From Candidatus Zixiibacteriota bacterium (GTDB taxonomy: Bacteria > Zixibacteria > MSB-5A5 > GN15 > FEB-12), in assembly GCA_022571845.1 (NCBI GenBank), contig JACZXB010000001.1, forward strand, positions 248,001-312,000: a stretch of DNA of 64,000 bases, in the 5' to 3' direction. Made by a program: the position numbers and the translations under genes. The notes beneath the pieces are model-generated. The model was given only the letters and a program-made list of their open reading frames with translations. It had not been told where the DNA came from and did no database searches. Of this stretch, positions 44,553 through 53,188 are shown one piece after another (position 1 is the first letter of the stretch; each line of letters opens with the position of its first letter).

Positions 44553-45104
44553 ATGGGTTCGTTGGCGTTATTAAAATCTAAGATTGTCGTAGTGCCGATG
44601 GGTGAAGCTGATTTTATGCTGGTCAATCGGTTAGCGGCAGATATTGGCCCTGTTTTTAACCGTTCGGTCGATATTCTAAAAGGCATAAAAATGCCTACCG
44701 AAGCGCACAACCTCATTCGTAATCAATACTACGCCACTGTCATCCTTTCAAAGCTCGAAAGAACCAAAGCCAATAGCCGCGAGAGAGTAATCGCGATATG
44801 TGAAGAAGATCTTTATGTACCGAACAGAGCTTATATTCTGGGACACTCTGATAATCTGGCCGGTACGGCGGTAGTATCGCTTTATCAGATTAGACAGGAA
44901 TTTTACGGCCTTCCTGAAGATGAGGGCAAAGTCTACCCCCGCTTGTTTAAGGAGGCGGTTTTGCAGATGGCTCACATTTTTGAGGTCAGCGCCTGCCGCA
45001 ACCCAAAATGTGTGAACTTCAAAAGCGAATTGATGCTTGACATTGACAGCAAAGGAGAGAAGTTTTGTGACATATGCCGCAGACAGCTAACCGGCATCAG
45101 TTAA
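44553..45104 (+). CDS. Archaemetzincin-like protein with degraded zinc-protease site
   Basis: A 183-residue protein that follows the archaemetzincin (AmzA) family through GTAVVSLYQIRQEFYGL and the C-terminal cysteine block. The catalytic motif HExxHxxGxxHCx4CxM is replaced by L137-Q138-x2-H141-x2-E144-x2-A147-Cys148-x4-Cys153-V-N155. First and third histidines, catalytic Glu, the Gly and the Met turn are gone; the structural zinc cysteines (148, 153, 172, 175) remain. It is predicted not to be a protease. Start ATG 44553 is chosen because an earlier start would overlap the upstream zinc-ribbon gene by 89 bases. Confidence 0.78.
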   Translation: MGSLALLKSKIVVVPMGEADFMLVNRLAADIGPVFNRSVDILKGIKMPTEAHNLIRNQYYATVILSKLERTKANSRERVIAICEEDLYVPNRAYILGHSDNLAGTAVVSLYQIRQEFYGLPEDEGKVYPRLFKEAVLQMAHIFEVSACRNPKCVNFKSELMLDIDSKGEKFCDICRRQLTGIS

Positions 45105-45131
45105 CAAAATTTATGGAGCTAAAATAGACAG

Positions 45132-47408
45132 ATGTCCCTTGAGCAGATTATCGATTTCCTGAGGACCGATCCTGCTATCAGCTCCAATATCTGCCACTGG
45201 AGAACATACCGCCCCAAAGCAGCCCGCTACGCTGATTTCCCCGACAATATAAATCCAAAACTTATTGATATTCTTAAAGATAAGGGCATCAGCCAGCTTT
45301 ACACTCATCAGTCTGAAGCAGTACAGGCCATAATCGACGGAGAAAACGTAGTAATTGTCACTCCGACTGCCTCGGGCAAAACTCTCTGCTATAATCTGCC
45401 GGTCTTAAATAAGATTATGGAAAACGACAGCAGCCGGGCGCTTTATCTTTTTCCAACCAAAGCCCTGGGTCAGGACCAGTTGTCGGAACTTTATAATTTC
45501 ATTCAGAAACTCGAAGTTGATATCAAGACTTTTACTTACGATGGCGACACTCCCCAGGCAGCGAGGCGCGCCATTCGCTCGGCCGGTCATATTGTAATTA
45601 CCAACCCTGATATGCTTCACGCCGGAATTCTGCCGCATCACACCAAATGGATAAAATTATTTGAAAATTTAGAATATGTTGTCATTGATGAGGTGCACCA
45701 CTACCGCGGCGTGTTTGGTTCGCATATGGCTAATGTTATTCGGCGCCTAAAACGAATCTGCAAATTTTATGGCTCTAACCCTAAGTTTATCTGCTGTTCG
45801 GCCACAATTGCTAATCCGCAGGAACTGGCTGAAAAGATTATCGATGAGTCAGCCACACTTATTGATAATAACGGGGCACCATCCGGTGAAAGACATTTTT
45901 TGATTTATAATCCGCCGGTTGTAAATCAGCAGCTGGGGATTCGTAAATCGGTCATCAACGAAGCGGCGGCGTTGGCAGCACTTTTTCTGCGCAACAAAAT
46001 CCAGACAATTGTATTTGCGCATTTCCGGCTTTATGTCGAAGTGCTTTTAACTTATTTGCAAAGAGAACTCAAAGGAAGTTTTGATAAAGGCATAAACATT
46101 GCCGGCTATCGCGGCGGCTATCTTCCGGGTGAACGACGACGAATCGAAAAAGGACTCAGAGACGGCAAAATTACCGGAGTTGTTTCAACCAATGCGCTCG
46201 AGCTGGGGGTTGATATCGGTAATCTTGATGTTTCAATCATCGTCGGTTACCCCGGTACGATTTCGTCTTTGTGGCAGCAGGCCGGACGGGCCGGACGGCG
46301 CTCCAGCACCGCCGTGACTATTATGGTGGCCTCATCGACTGCTATCAATCAATTTTTGTGCTCTGAGCCAAAATATATTTTTGAACGCTCGCCCGAATCA
46401 GGAATCGTTGACCCTGACAACTTGATAATCCGCACCAATCATCTGAAGTGCGCTGCTTTTGAACTTCCGATTGAAACAACCGAAGAATACTCAAGCGACG
46501 GAACTGTAGAAATTATGGACTACTTATCCGAGAGTGATGTCGTACGCAAATCGGCCGACCGCTACTACTGGTCTTCGGAAATTTATCCGGCACAGCAAGT
46601 TTCTTTGCGCTCAGCTTCGCCCGATAATTTTGTAATTTTGAATGAATCCAACAATCATGAAGTCATTGGTGAAGTTGATTATTTTTCGGCGCCGATATTT
46701 CTGCACCCGGAAGCGATCTATCTTCACGGCGCCCGTCAGTTTCAGGTCTTACGGTTGGACTGGGAGGGTAAGAAAGCCTATGTCAAAGAAGATAAGGTCG
46801 ACTACTACACCGACAGCGAATCCAAGTCTGAGTTAAAAGTACTTGAAATTGACCAGTCCAAACGGCTGGGAGAAATTGAAATCTGTTGCGGCGATGTCTC
46901 TGTCACCAGTGTGGTAGTTCTCTTTAAGAAAATAAAATTCCAGACTCATGAAAACGTCGGTTCCGGTGAACTGAAAATGCCAGAGATGGAAATGCACAGT
47001 ACCGCTTTTTGGAATGCCTTCCCTGCCGGTATTGCCAGACAGCTTGAAATCAGCGGTGCGCAGTTTGGCGGCGCACTCAGGGGACTGGCCAACGTGCTGG
47101 GCAAAATCGCGCCGCTGTGGGTAATGTGTGACACCCGTGATTTGCGCTCTATTTCGCAGGTGCGGGCGCCGTTTACTGAGAGACCTACCATTTACATTTA
47201 TGAAAATATCCCCGGCGGAGTGGGGCTTTCGGAAAAGCTTTACAGCGAAGCTGAACATCTTTTTGAAGCTGCTTTCGAGCATGTCAAAAAATGCCCATGC
47301 AAAGCGGGCTGTCCGGTCTGTGTCGGTCCGCCTATGGAAGTTGGCCCGGGCGGCAAAGATGGCGCGATTTTACTGCTTGAGTTTATGCTGGAAATTGAGA
47401 TGGTGTAG
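45132..47408 (+). CDS. MrfA/YprA-like DEAD/DEAH helicase with DUF1998
   Basis: A 758-residue superfamily 2 helicase. Motif I is TPTASGKT, motif II VIDEVHHYRG (DEVH), motif III CSATIANP and motif VI QQAGRAGRR. The C-terminus has a DUF1998-type cysteine cluster (CPCKAGCPVCVG). Length matches Bacillus MrfA/YprA, a 3'-5' helicase for mitomycin-type DNA damage repair independent of nucleotide excision. It lies 27 bp after the archaemetzincin-like gene on the same strand, so an operon is possible. Confidence 0.93.
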   Translation: MSLEQIIDFLRTDPAISSNICHWRTYRPKAARYADFPDNINPKLIDILKDKGISQLYTHQSEAVQAIIDGENVVIVTPTASGKTLCYNLPVLNKIMENDSSRALYLFPTKALGQDQLSELYNFIQKLEVDIKTFTYDGDTPQAARRAIRSAGHIVITNPDMLHAGILPHHTKWIKLFENLEYVVIDEVHHYRGVFGSHMANVIRRLKRICKFYGSNPKFICCSATIANPQELAEKIIDESATLIDNNGAPSGERHFLIYNPPVVNQQLGIRKSVINEAAALAALFLRNKIQTIVFAHFRLYVEVLLTYLQRELKGSFDKGINIAGYRGGYLPGERRRIEKGLRDGKITGVVSTNALELGVDIGNLDVSIIVGYPGTISSLWQQAGRAGRRSSTAVTIMVASSTAINQFLCSEPKYIFERSPESGIVDPDNLIIRTNHLKCAAFELPIETTEEYSSDGTVEIMDYLSESDVVRKSADRYYWSSEIYPAQQVSLRSASPDNFVILNESNNHEVIGEVDYFSAPIFLHPEAIYLHGARQFQVLRLDWEGKKAYVKEDKVDYYTDSESKSELKVLEIDQSKRLGEIEICCGDVSVTSVVVLFKKIKFQTHENVGSGELKMPEMEMHSTAFWNAFPAGIARQLEISGAQFGGALRGLANVLGKIAPLWVMCDTRDLRSISQVRAPFTERPTIYIYENIPGGVGLSEKLYSEAEHLFEAAFEHVKKCPCKAGCPVCVGPPMEVGPGGKDGAILLLEFMLEIEMV

Positions 47409-47417
47409 CTGACATTC

Positions 47418-48248
47418 CTACAGAGTATCTAGCCGAAATATTTTGATACGGTACTGATCAATCCCTAAGTAGTCAATCCTTGGCTGTAAAGCTTTGTCTA
47501 TTCTAACTGGAAGCTTCTTTCTAATCTTGAGAGAAGATATATTTGCGTTTAGTGCTTTTAGCCTCACATAGAACGAATCTATTGTGTTATCTCTGCGTAG
47601 CCTAAATCCTTCACAAAACTCAATAATTTTCTCTATTGATTGTCCCATGCCATATCTTCCACTTATTGAATAGAATTCATTAACGCTGTCAAAGGAACGA
47701 TTGAAGATGAGATCATTCTGTCTATACCAACTGCGCAGATCAGATTTTAAGATTTCAATTTTGCTCAATCTCTCTTGCTCTTGTTGAACTTGCATCAATG
47801 AGTCATTGTGAATGATTGTTTGTGATTGTAAGTCATCTTCGCTAATTCCCAAGAGTCTTTGCATTGGTTGAGTAAATAATGAAGCCAGAAATAGCACGAC
47901 GGGAATACCGAAAGCATACCATAGGGGGTGCGCTTTTAAGTTGTTACGTACTATACCGTATTCTTCAACTCGTTCTATCGCTTTTCGTAAAGTATTTATG
48001 CCGTCTTGTAGCGCTACAGAAGGACTGAAGGAAGATTTTGAGCTGTCTTCCTTGCACTTAAATTCAATGAATCTAATTTCCCTACAAATATCGTCCTCGG
48101 CACCAAATAATTCTTCCAAAATCGATATTGAATTACTGAGCCAAGCAGTAAGGACATCTCTCTTACTTCCCGTTTTCAGAAAGTCTAGCCCTTTGGAAAT
48201 ATTTCTCTGAAGCAGTTTCTTTGCTTTTCTTTTGGAGATCCAATACAT
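47418..48248 (-). CDS. Membrane-anchored protein of unknown function
   Basis: A 276-residue protein with one membrane segment near residues 106-126 (HPLWYAFGIPVVLFLASLF), an N-terminal helical cytoplasmic part with a W...LFG pattern (WLSNSISILEELFG) and a charged, coiled C-terminal half (about 135-276). I do not recognise the family. It starts ten bases after the mlaD-like stop on the same strand, so it is likely co-transcribed with the lipid transport operon, yet its AT-rich codons differ from those genes. It may be an acquired passenger or an accessory subunit. Confidence 0.6.
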   Translation of the reverse strand: MYWISKRKAKKLLQRNISKGLDFLKTGSKRDVLTAWLSNSISILEELFGAEDDICREIRFIEFKCKEDSSKSSFSPSVALQDGINTLRKAIERVEEYGIVRNNLKAHPLWYAFGIPVVLFLASLFTQPMQRLLGISEDDLQSQTIIHNDSLMQVQQEQERLSKIEILKSDLRSWYRQNDLIFNRSFDSVNEFYSISGRYGMGQSIEKIIEFCEGFRLRRDNTIDSFYVRLKALNANISSLKIRKKLPVRIDKALQPRIDYLGIDQYRIKIFRLDTL

Positions 48249-48257
48249 AACAAAAAA

Positions 48258-49193
48258 CTAAAACACGCTAAACTTAAAATACTTCCGCGGGTTCTTTTCG
48301 ATGTCGGCTACTAAGTTGCTCATGCGAGTAATAAGATTCGTTATTTCTACATAAAGCGCGGTGTCGTTGACCAGCATGCCCATACTGCCTTCGGCAGCAT
48401 TTATTTTGTTCATGATAGTATCGAGGCGGGCGGTGGTGGCGTTTAAGTTGTCGTACAACTGCGGGTCGTTGATGATTTTTCCCAGAGTGCCCTCGCTCTT
48501 GTCTACCTTTTCACTTAAAGAGCTCAGCGAGTGGGCTGTAGTTTCTATCGAAGAAATAATTCGTTCCTGATTTTTCTGCAGGTCCGCTGTCAGCGCTGTC
48601 AGGTTTGTTAAAAGCTGTGTCATATGACGATAAAGCTCATCGTCGTTAACCATCTTTCCGATAGTACCTTCGCCCTTGTTGATTCGTTCAAGAAATTCGT
48701 TGAGGTTTGACATGGTAGCGCTGGCTTCGCTCAGAGCATCGCCGCCTTCTTCAAACATTGCGGCCATACCGCCGCTTTCTATAGTAACCAGTTCTCCCCC
48801 GGATTTAATGGGTGGGGCGCCTTTTAAGCCCGGAATAATTTCAACATACTTGTCACCCAAAAATCCTATGGTGCCCAGTTGCACTCTGGCGTCCTTATTT
48901 AAATGAGCCCAGACTGATGTCTTGGTGCGACAGACAACTTTGACCTGACGAAGCGAATCTAGATTTGCAAATTTAATTGATTTGACATTGCCGACCTCAA
49001 CCCCGGACATCCAGACCGGCGAACCGGGCAAGAGTCCGCCTACATTTTTAAAGTAGCAGACGAACAAATCCTTTGAATCAAAAATAGAGGTACCGGTGCC
49101 GCTAAGCGAGGCCCACATCAGCACTGCCGCAGCAGATATTAGGAGGATACCTACTTTTAATGATCCCCAACGCACTCTGATTGAACGATTCAT
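48258..49193 (-). CDS. mlaD: MlaD/MCE domain lipid-binding protein
   Basis: A 311-residue periplasmic protein anchored by an N-terminal helix (residues about 12-30). The MCE domain follows (FKNVGGLLPGSPVWMSGVEVG and LGDKYVEIIPG). Beyond it are three similar segments of about 38-42 residues, each with EGTxGK/EGSMG...NDxxLY, probably helical repeats forming a tunnel or needle. With MlaE and MlaF it should move phospholipids between membranes to maintain outer-membrane asymmetry. MlaA, B and C are not in the window. Confidence 0.9.
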   Translation of the reverse strand: MNRSIRVRWGSLKVGILLISAAAVLMWASLSGTGTSIFDSKDLFVCYFKNVGGLLPGSPVWMSGVEVGNVKSIKFANLDSLRQVKVVCRTKTSVWAHLNKDARVQLGTIGFLGDKYVEIIPGLKGAPPIKSGGELVTIESGGMAAMFEEGGDALSEASATMSNLNEFLERINKGEGTIGKMVNDDELYRHMTQLLTNLTALTADLQKNQERIISSIETTAHSLSSLSEKVDKSEGTLGKIINDPQLYDNLNATTARLDTIMNKINAAEGSMGMLVNDTALYVEITNLITRMSNLVADIEKNPRKYFKFSVF

Positions 49194-49246
49194 AAACTAA
49201 CCTTTTTTCTCCTGTGAGATCCTAATAAACAGAATTCAAATCCTAA

Positions 49247-50017
49247 TCAAACAAATTTCTTTTTGGCTACTCCGTAAAAGGACTCTCTAAATGGAGCCAG
49301 AAATTCTAACACGTCTATCTCTTTGCTTTCTCTTAGCTCCTCCAATGAACCGTCGAACGCTACCCGGCCTTCAATTACAACCACGAATCTGTTTCCGAAC
49401 TGCAGGGCATCGGCAATCTGATGAGTAACCATAACAGAGCAAATATCTTTTTCGTCATGAAGTTTTTGCATCAAATTCAAGACGGTGGCCGCAGACTGAG
49501 GGTCAAGCCCGGTGGTCGGTTCATCGTAAAGCATTATTTTCGGGTCGGTCGAAAGCAGCGCCCGTCCTATGGCAACCCGTCTCTGCATACCGCCTGAGAG
49601 CTGCTCTGGCAGTCTGTCAATTATTTCTTCAGAATCCAATCCGACAAACCCCAGCATGCGCTCGACTCTTTCGGATATTTCATCGAGAGACATCCTGGTA
49701 TGTTCAAAAAGATAATAGCCGACATTTTCGCCTACCGAAAGAGAATCAAACAATGCTCCGTTCTGAAATACCATACCGATATTCTTGCGAATTTCTCTCT
49801 TGTCCTTTTCACGCAGCGTGCAAATGTTCTGTCCATCAATGATTACTTCACCCTGTTGAGGACATTCCAGACCAAGCAGCAGCCTGAGTATCGTAGATTT
49901 GCCCGAACCGGATGGCCCCATAATTACCAGAGCTTCGCCGTAATTAACGTGCAGATTAATAGCGTTGAGCACCGGTTTCTCATCGTATGCAAAATGGACA
50001 TTACGAAGTTCGATCAT
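49247..50017 (-). CDS. mlaF: MlaF-type ABC transporter ATPase
   Basis: A 256-residue ABC ATPase of the phospholipid (Mla/Ttg2) transport class. Walker A GPSGSGKST, Q-loop MVFQNGALFDSLSV (the GALF/DSLSV form is typical of MlaF), signature LSGGMQRR and Walker B IMLYDEPTTGLDP are all intact. Start ATG 50017 overlaps the stop of mlaE (ATGA). Confidence 0.94.
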   Translation of the reverse strand: MIELRNVHFAYDEKPVLNAINLHVNYGEALVIMGPSGSGKSTILRLLLGLECPQQGEVIIDGQNICTLREKDKREIRKNIGMVFQNGALFDSLSVGENVGYYLFEHTRMSLDEISERVERMLGFVGLDSEEIIDRLPEQLSGGMQRRVAIGRALLSTDPKIMLYDEPTTGLDPQSAATVLNLMQKLHDEKDICSVMVTHQIADALQFGNRFVVVIEGRVAFDGSLEELRESKEIDVLEFLAPFRESFYGVAKKKFV

Positions 50018-50778
50018 AGGTAACCTTTAATCAGTTGAAAAACTACTTTAGCCAAAAAGAAGTTTACCACCAGAATCATAATTGATGAAAGCACTACCGA
50101 CTCGGTGGTCGCCCGGCCGACACCTTTGGTGCCGCCTTCGCTGGTAAATCCCTTATAGCAGGAAACCGTTGCTATAATCAATGAAAACGTCATCGGTTTC
50201 AAAATACCTATAAACATATTTCCAAAAGTCAGACGCTCACGAACTGAGGCCCAGTAGAGATTTGAAGATACATGTTCGGCCAGCGAGGCTACTGCCCAGC
50301 CGCCGATAATGGCTATTACATCCATTACAACTGTCAATGCCGGCAGCATTATTACCAGGGCTATTAACCGCGGCACCACTACTTTTTGCATCGGGTCAAT
50401 GCCGAAAGCAACCATGGCATCGAGCTGATCCGAAGCTTTCATCGAGCCAATCTCGGCAGTTATTCCGGCCGATACCCGGGCCGCCACCATCAGACCGGTC
50501 AAAACAGGACCAAGTTCACGGACTATTGAAACTGACATTATTCGCCCGAGATAATTCTTGGCGCCAAACTCCGAGAGCTCCTGAGCAAAGGCCAAAGAAA
50601 AACCCATTCCGGCAAAGATTCCGGTCAAAATGACTAAAAATAGTGACTTGAACCCTATCAAATACAATTGTTCTTTGGTTTCCGTCGCATAAAATGGCAG
50701 GCTAAAAAGTGCCCTGATCATTCTGAAAAAGAAGAAAAACTGATTTTGACTGTGATAAGCCAGATGCTTCAACCACAA
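50014..50778 (-). CDS. mlaE: MlaE-type phospholipid ABC permease
   Basis: A 254-residue inner-membrane permease of the MlaE family. Diagnostic parts are VRELGPVLTGLMVAARVSAG and the long glutamate-containing EIGSMKASDQLDAMVAFGIDP. About five or six helices. The start is taken as TTG 50778; an in-frame ATG at 50721 would shorten it by 19 residues and neither has a good ribosome site. It heads the mlaE-F-D run. Confidence 0.93.
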   Translation of the reverse strand: MWLKHLAYHSQNQFFFFFRMIRALFSLPFYATETKEQLYLIGFKSLFLVILTGIFAGMGFSLAFAQELSEFGAKNYLGRIMSVSIVRELGPVLTGLMVAARVSAGITAEIGSMKASDQLDAMVAFGIDPMQKVVVPRLIALVIMLPALTVVMDVIAIIGGWAVASLAEHVSSNLYWASVRERLTFGNMFIGILKPMTFSLIIATVSCYKGFTSEGGTKGVGRATTESVVLSSIMILVVNFFLAKVVFQLIKGYL

Positions 50779-50966
50779 GGTTGCTATGCCTGGAATCGCT
50801 CTATCCTTTCTATTCGATGGGCTAAGTACAAAATATCAAATTGCCCCAATTTTAGGCCTATTATACATTTCGGTCAAGGTTTCAATTGATTCATATAGTG
50901 CCAATTTGAAATTTTGATTATTAAGTCAAATTCCTTATACTTAATCAGTTAATATAATCAAAACTT

Positions 50967-51998
50967 GTGATGAAAAACGGAAGCAAACAAAAGAAACCTC
51001 ATTGTATAGCGCTCTTTTCGGGCGGGCTGGACTCGGCGCTGGCAATCCTGCTGATGCTCAAACAGGATATTGAGGTCACCGCTCTGACTTTTATGACCCA
51101 TTTTGGATGTGATCTGGGCGATAGGTCTTCTTGCGGCGGTAATCCTTATCCGGCGGCCGAGAAGTTTGGCTTTAACGTCAAGCTGATGCATTTGGGGCAG
51201 AAGTTTGTGGATATTGTAGAAAATCCCCAATATGGCCGCGGCAAAAATATGAATGTCTGTGTCGATTGCCGTATTCTTATGCTGACTGAGGCCAAAGAGT
51301 TTTTGGAACTGACCAACGCTGATTTTATCATCACCGGTGAAGTTATGGGACAGCGGCCGATGTCGCAGGTCAAAAACAAACTTAACCTGACTATAAAAAA
51401 AGCCGGCCTCAAAGGAAAACTGCTCAGGCCGCTTTCGGCAAAACTTCTGCCGCCTACCGAAGCCGAACTTAGCGGCCTGGTTGACCGGGAGCAGCTCGAA
51501 GGGATTTCCGGCCGCGGGCGACACCGCCAGCTGGAAATGGCCAAAGAGTTTGGGCTGGATAATTACCCCTCACCGGCATCGGGCTGCTTACTAACCGACC
51601 GCGGTTATTCCAACCGCCTGCGGGATTTACTGGAGCATACCGGCAAGCTGACTTTTGATGATTTGAATCTGCTCAGGCTGGGGCGGCATTTCCGACTTGA
51701 TGACCAGACCAAACTGATAATCGGGCGCAATGAAAACGAGAACAAACTTCTCGATTTTCACCGGCGCGACCATCATTATCGTATAGAAGCCTTAGACTGC
51801 GGCTCACCGGTCACTCTTCTAATTGGCAACGCCAGCGAAGAAAATCTGAACAAAGCCACCTCGCTGACAGTCCGCTATAGTTCGGCGCGTGATAACGCTT
51901 TGGTGACAGTTTCTGTCACCGGCCCGGACGTTGACAGGACTATAGCCTTTTCGCCGGGTGCGCATGAGCTGAGCGAATCGCTGCAGCCGGTACGGTGA
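50967..51998 (+). CDS. PP-loop ATPase, tRNA-thiolation-like
   Basis: A 343-residue protein with an N-terminal PP-loop SGGLDS (residues 18-23), as in ThiI, MnmA and TtcA, followed by CVDCR and a helical adaptor. The region LRLGRHFRLDDQTKLIIGR resembles the NFACT-R/DUF814 RNA-binding module seen in tRNA sulfurtransferase-like proteins. It is likely to activate tRNA uridine by adenylation for sulfur transfer; the exact modification is unknown. It is divergent from mlaE, with a 188-bp gap that shows no other gene. Confidence 0.8.
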   Translation: MMKNGSKQKKPHCIALFSGGLDSALAILLMLKQDIEVTALTFMTHFGCDLGDRSSCGGNPYPAAEKFGFNVKLMHLGQKFVDIVENPQYGRGKNMNVCVDCRILMLTEAKEFLELTNADFIITGEVMGQRPMSQVKNKLNLTIKKAGLKGKLLRPLSAKLLPPTEAELSGLVDREQLEGISGRGRHRQLEMAKEFGLDNYPSPASGCLLTDRGYSNRLRDLLEHTGKLTFDDLNLLRLGRHFRLDDQTKLIIGRNENENKLLDFHRRDHHYRIEALDCGSPVTLLIGNASEENLNKATSLTVRYSSARDNALVTVSVTGPDVDRTIAFSPGAHELSESLQPVR

Positions 51999-52052
51999 AA
52001 GTGGTTCATCACTCATAGTTATATGCGCCATTTCGAATGGTATGATTCTTCT

Positions 52053-52538
52053 TCACTTAGAGATTAAAGATCGTCTGATCACTTCAGTGAGCCACACCTG
52101 CCGTCCAAATTCATTAGCAAACCAAAGGTCATTAGCTGTTGAGAATGTTCGTCTTTGAGGGCTTGCCCCAAAAAGACTAACTTCTATCGAATCCATTTTC
52201 CAAGCGTCGTCGCCAGCGGTAGTGTTGTTACCTTGTTTCTTGACGTAGACATAATCAATTTCGTCAAGCTCCATTCGAAACCAGGCTGGATCATTTATGT
52301 TGCCAGTTTCTGACCTATATGGTTTTCTTGCACCGCTCAAAAGACTCCCGTCCCAAACGGTGCCAAACCAATACTTTACATCAGAACCCTCTTCAAAATC
52401 ATCAAAACCCCTTACATCTAATGGAAATTCTCTCCCGCCGCCTTTTCCTACAACCCCTATGTATATGTGATCATCAGTTCCTGCATTCGACTGGTTTTTG
52501 GTTCTAAGCCTGACGACAATTCCTCTAATGTGTGACAT
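52053..52538 (-). CDS. PLAT-like domain protein
   Basis: A 161-residue protein without signal peptide. The pattern TKNQSNAGTDDHIYIGVVG...DDFEEGSDVKYWFG resembles PLAT/LH2 beta-sandwich domains (V.i.T.....AGTDD.V.i), which bind lipids or proteins. A C-terminal extension of about 45 residues follows. Good ribosome site (AGGAGG) before ATG 52538. No neighbours suggest a partner. Domain call is moderate. Confidence 0.65.
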   Translation of the reverse strand: MSHIRGIVVRLRTKNQSNAGTDDHIYIGVVGKGGGREFPLDVRGFDDFEEGSDVKYWFGTVWDGSLLSGARKPYRSETGNINDPAWFRMELDEIDYVYVKKQGNNTTAGDDAWKMDSIEVSLFGASPQRRTFSTANDLWFANEFGRQVWLTEVIRRSLISK

Positions 52539-52727
52539 AACTTTCCTCCTACTGAAAACTCCTGCCAGAATGCGGACTTTCAGTATTAAAATATTTAAGT
52601 AAAATATATGAGCCCTAAATAAATCTATGGAAAGAAACTGACAGGATATGTCAGTTTATATTGACTATTCGGACGTAGCTCCCTGTGGGGTTTCTTCTCC
52701 ACATGCGCTCCTCACAATGACCGGACT

Positions 52728-52765
52728 GTCGAAACCGCACCAAGGAGGCGGGTTTCGACCTACTC
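52728..52765. repeat. Palindromic repeat, family R3
   Basis: GTCGAAACC-GCACCAAGGAGGC-GGGTTTCGACCTACTC. Arms differ from the 36776 copy but remain complementary. The gap 52539-52931 also holds an R2-like copy near 52797-52840 and the R4 copy at 52869-52915; no gene is seen. Confidence 0.85.
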
Positions 52766-52868
52766 GGACTGATTCAAGACTCCCCATGATCGTCATGCTG
52801 AGCGGACACAGTCCCGTGTACTCGAGGGAATTGAAGCATAGTTTTCACACCCTGATTGTACTGCTATA

Positions 52869-52915
52869 GGGGCAGACGGGGACGTCTGCCGCCCACAGTA
52901 ATTTCGACCTACTCA
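52869..52915. repeat. Palindromic repeat, R4/R3 hybrid
   Basis: GGGGCAGAC-GGGGAC-GTCTGCCGCCCACAG followed by TTTCGACCTACTC, the tail typical of R3. The element joins the head of R4 to the tail of R3, suggesting recombination or a shared origin of the two families. Confidence 0.7.
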
Positions 52916-52931
52916 AAAGCTTTAAAATAGT

Positions 52932-52962
52932 GAAAGGTCCCGATTAAAAATCAGGACCTTTC
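52932..52962. terminator. Strong hairpin, possible bidirectional terminator
   Basis: GAAAGGTCC-(C)-GATT-AAA-AATC-(A)-GGACCTTTC, a near-perfect 13-bp stem. On the minus strand it is followed by ACTATTTTAAA, on the plus strand by TTTCTCC. It lies at the downstream end of the structured block 52963-53260 on the minus strand. Confidence 0.6.
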
Positions 52963-52969
52963 TTTCTCC

Positions 52970-53188
52970 TCACCATGCCGGGACTAATCCCAGCAATTTC
53001 ACCGCCATAAAATTGCTGTAATCTCCGAGCTTTAAGTCGGCAAACAGCAACCCGCTCACGCGAGCTTGTAAAAACATCTTTACAAACGCCAACTCTCGGT
53101 TCGGCCTCCCGGCTTCCTCGCAAAGTCGTTTAGTATCAAATTTTATGCCAAGACTGCTCTGAAAAAAGTGTTGTTGATAGACAACGAG
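52970..53188 (-). other. Start-less open frame of 72 codons, gene remnant or RNA by-product
   Basis: Read on the minus strand from 53188 to the TGA at 52970, this frame gives a protein-like sequence with stretches KRLCEEAGRPNRELAFVKMF and ADLKLGDYSNFMAVKLLGLV. No ATG, GTG or TTG occurs before codon 33. A second frame of about 41 codons, open from 53268 to a TAA at 53143 and also with no start until its internal ATG, overlaps it at a run of six T. The two frames could be one gene broken by a one-base slip, or both could be by-products of a conserved RNA. Confidence 0.3.

Noticed and set aside
50958-51524. Minus-strand frame of 188 codons opposite the PP-loop gene
   Set aside because: The plus-strand protein has a clear PP-loop and full length, so the other strand is a shadow.
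52648-52869. Plus-strand frame of 73 codons
   Set aside because: Overlaps the R3 repeat and R2-like sequence; no ribosome site and no family match.
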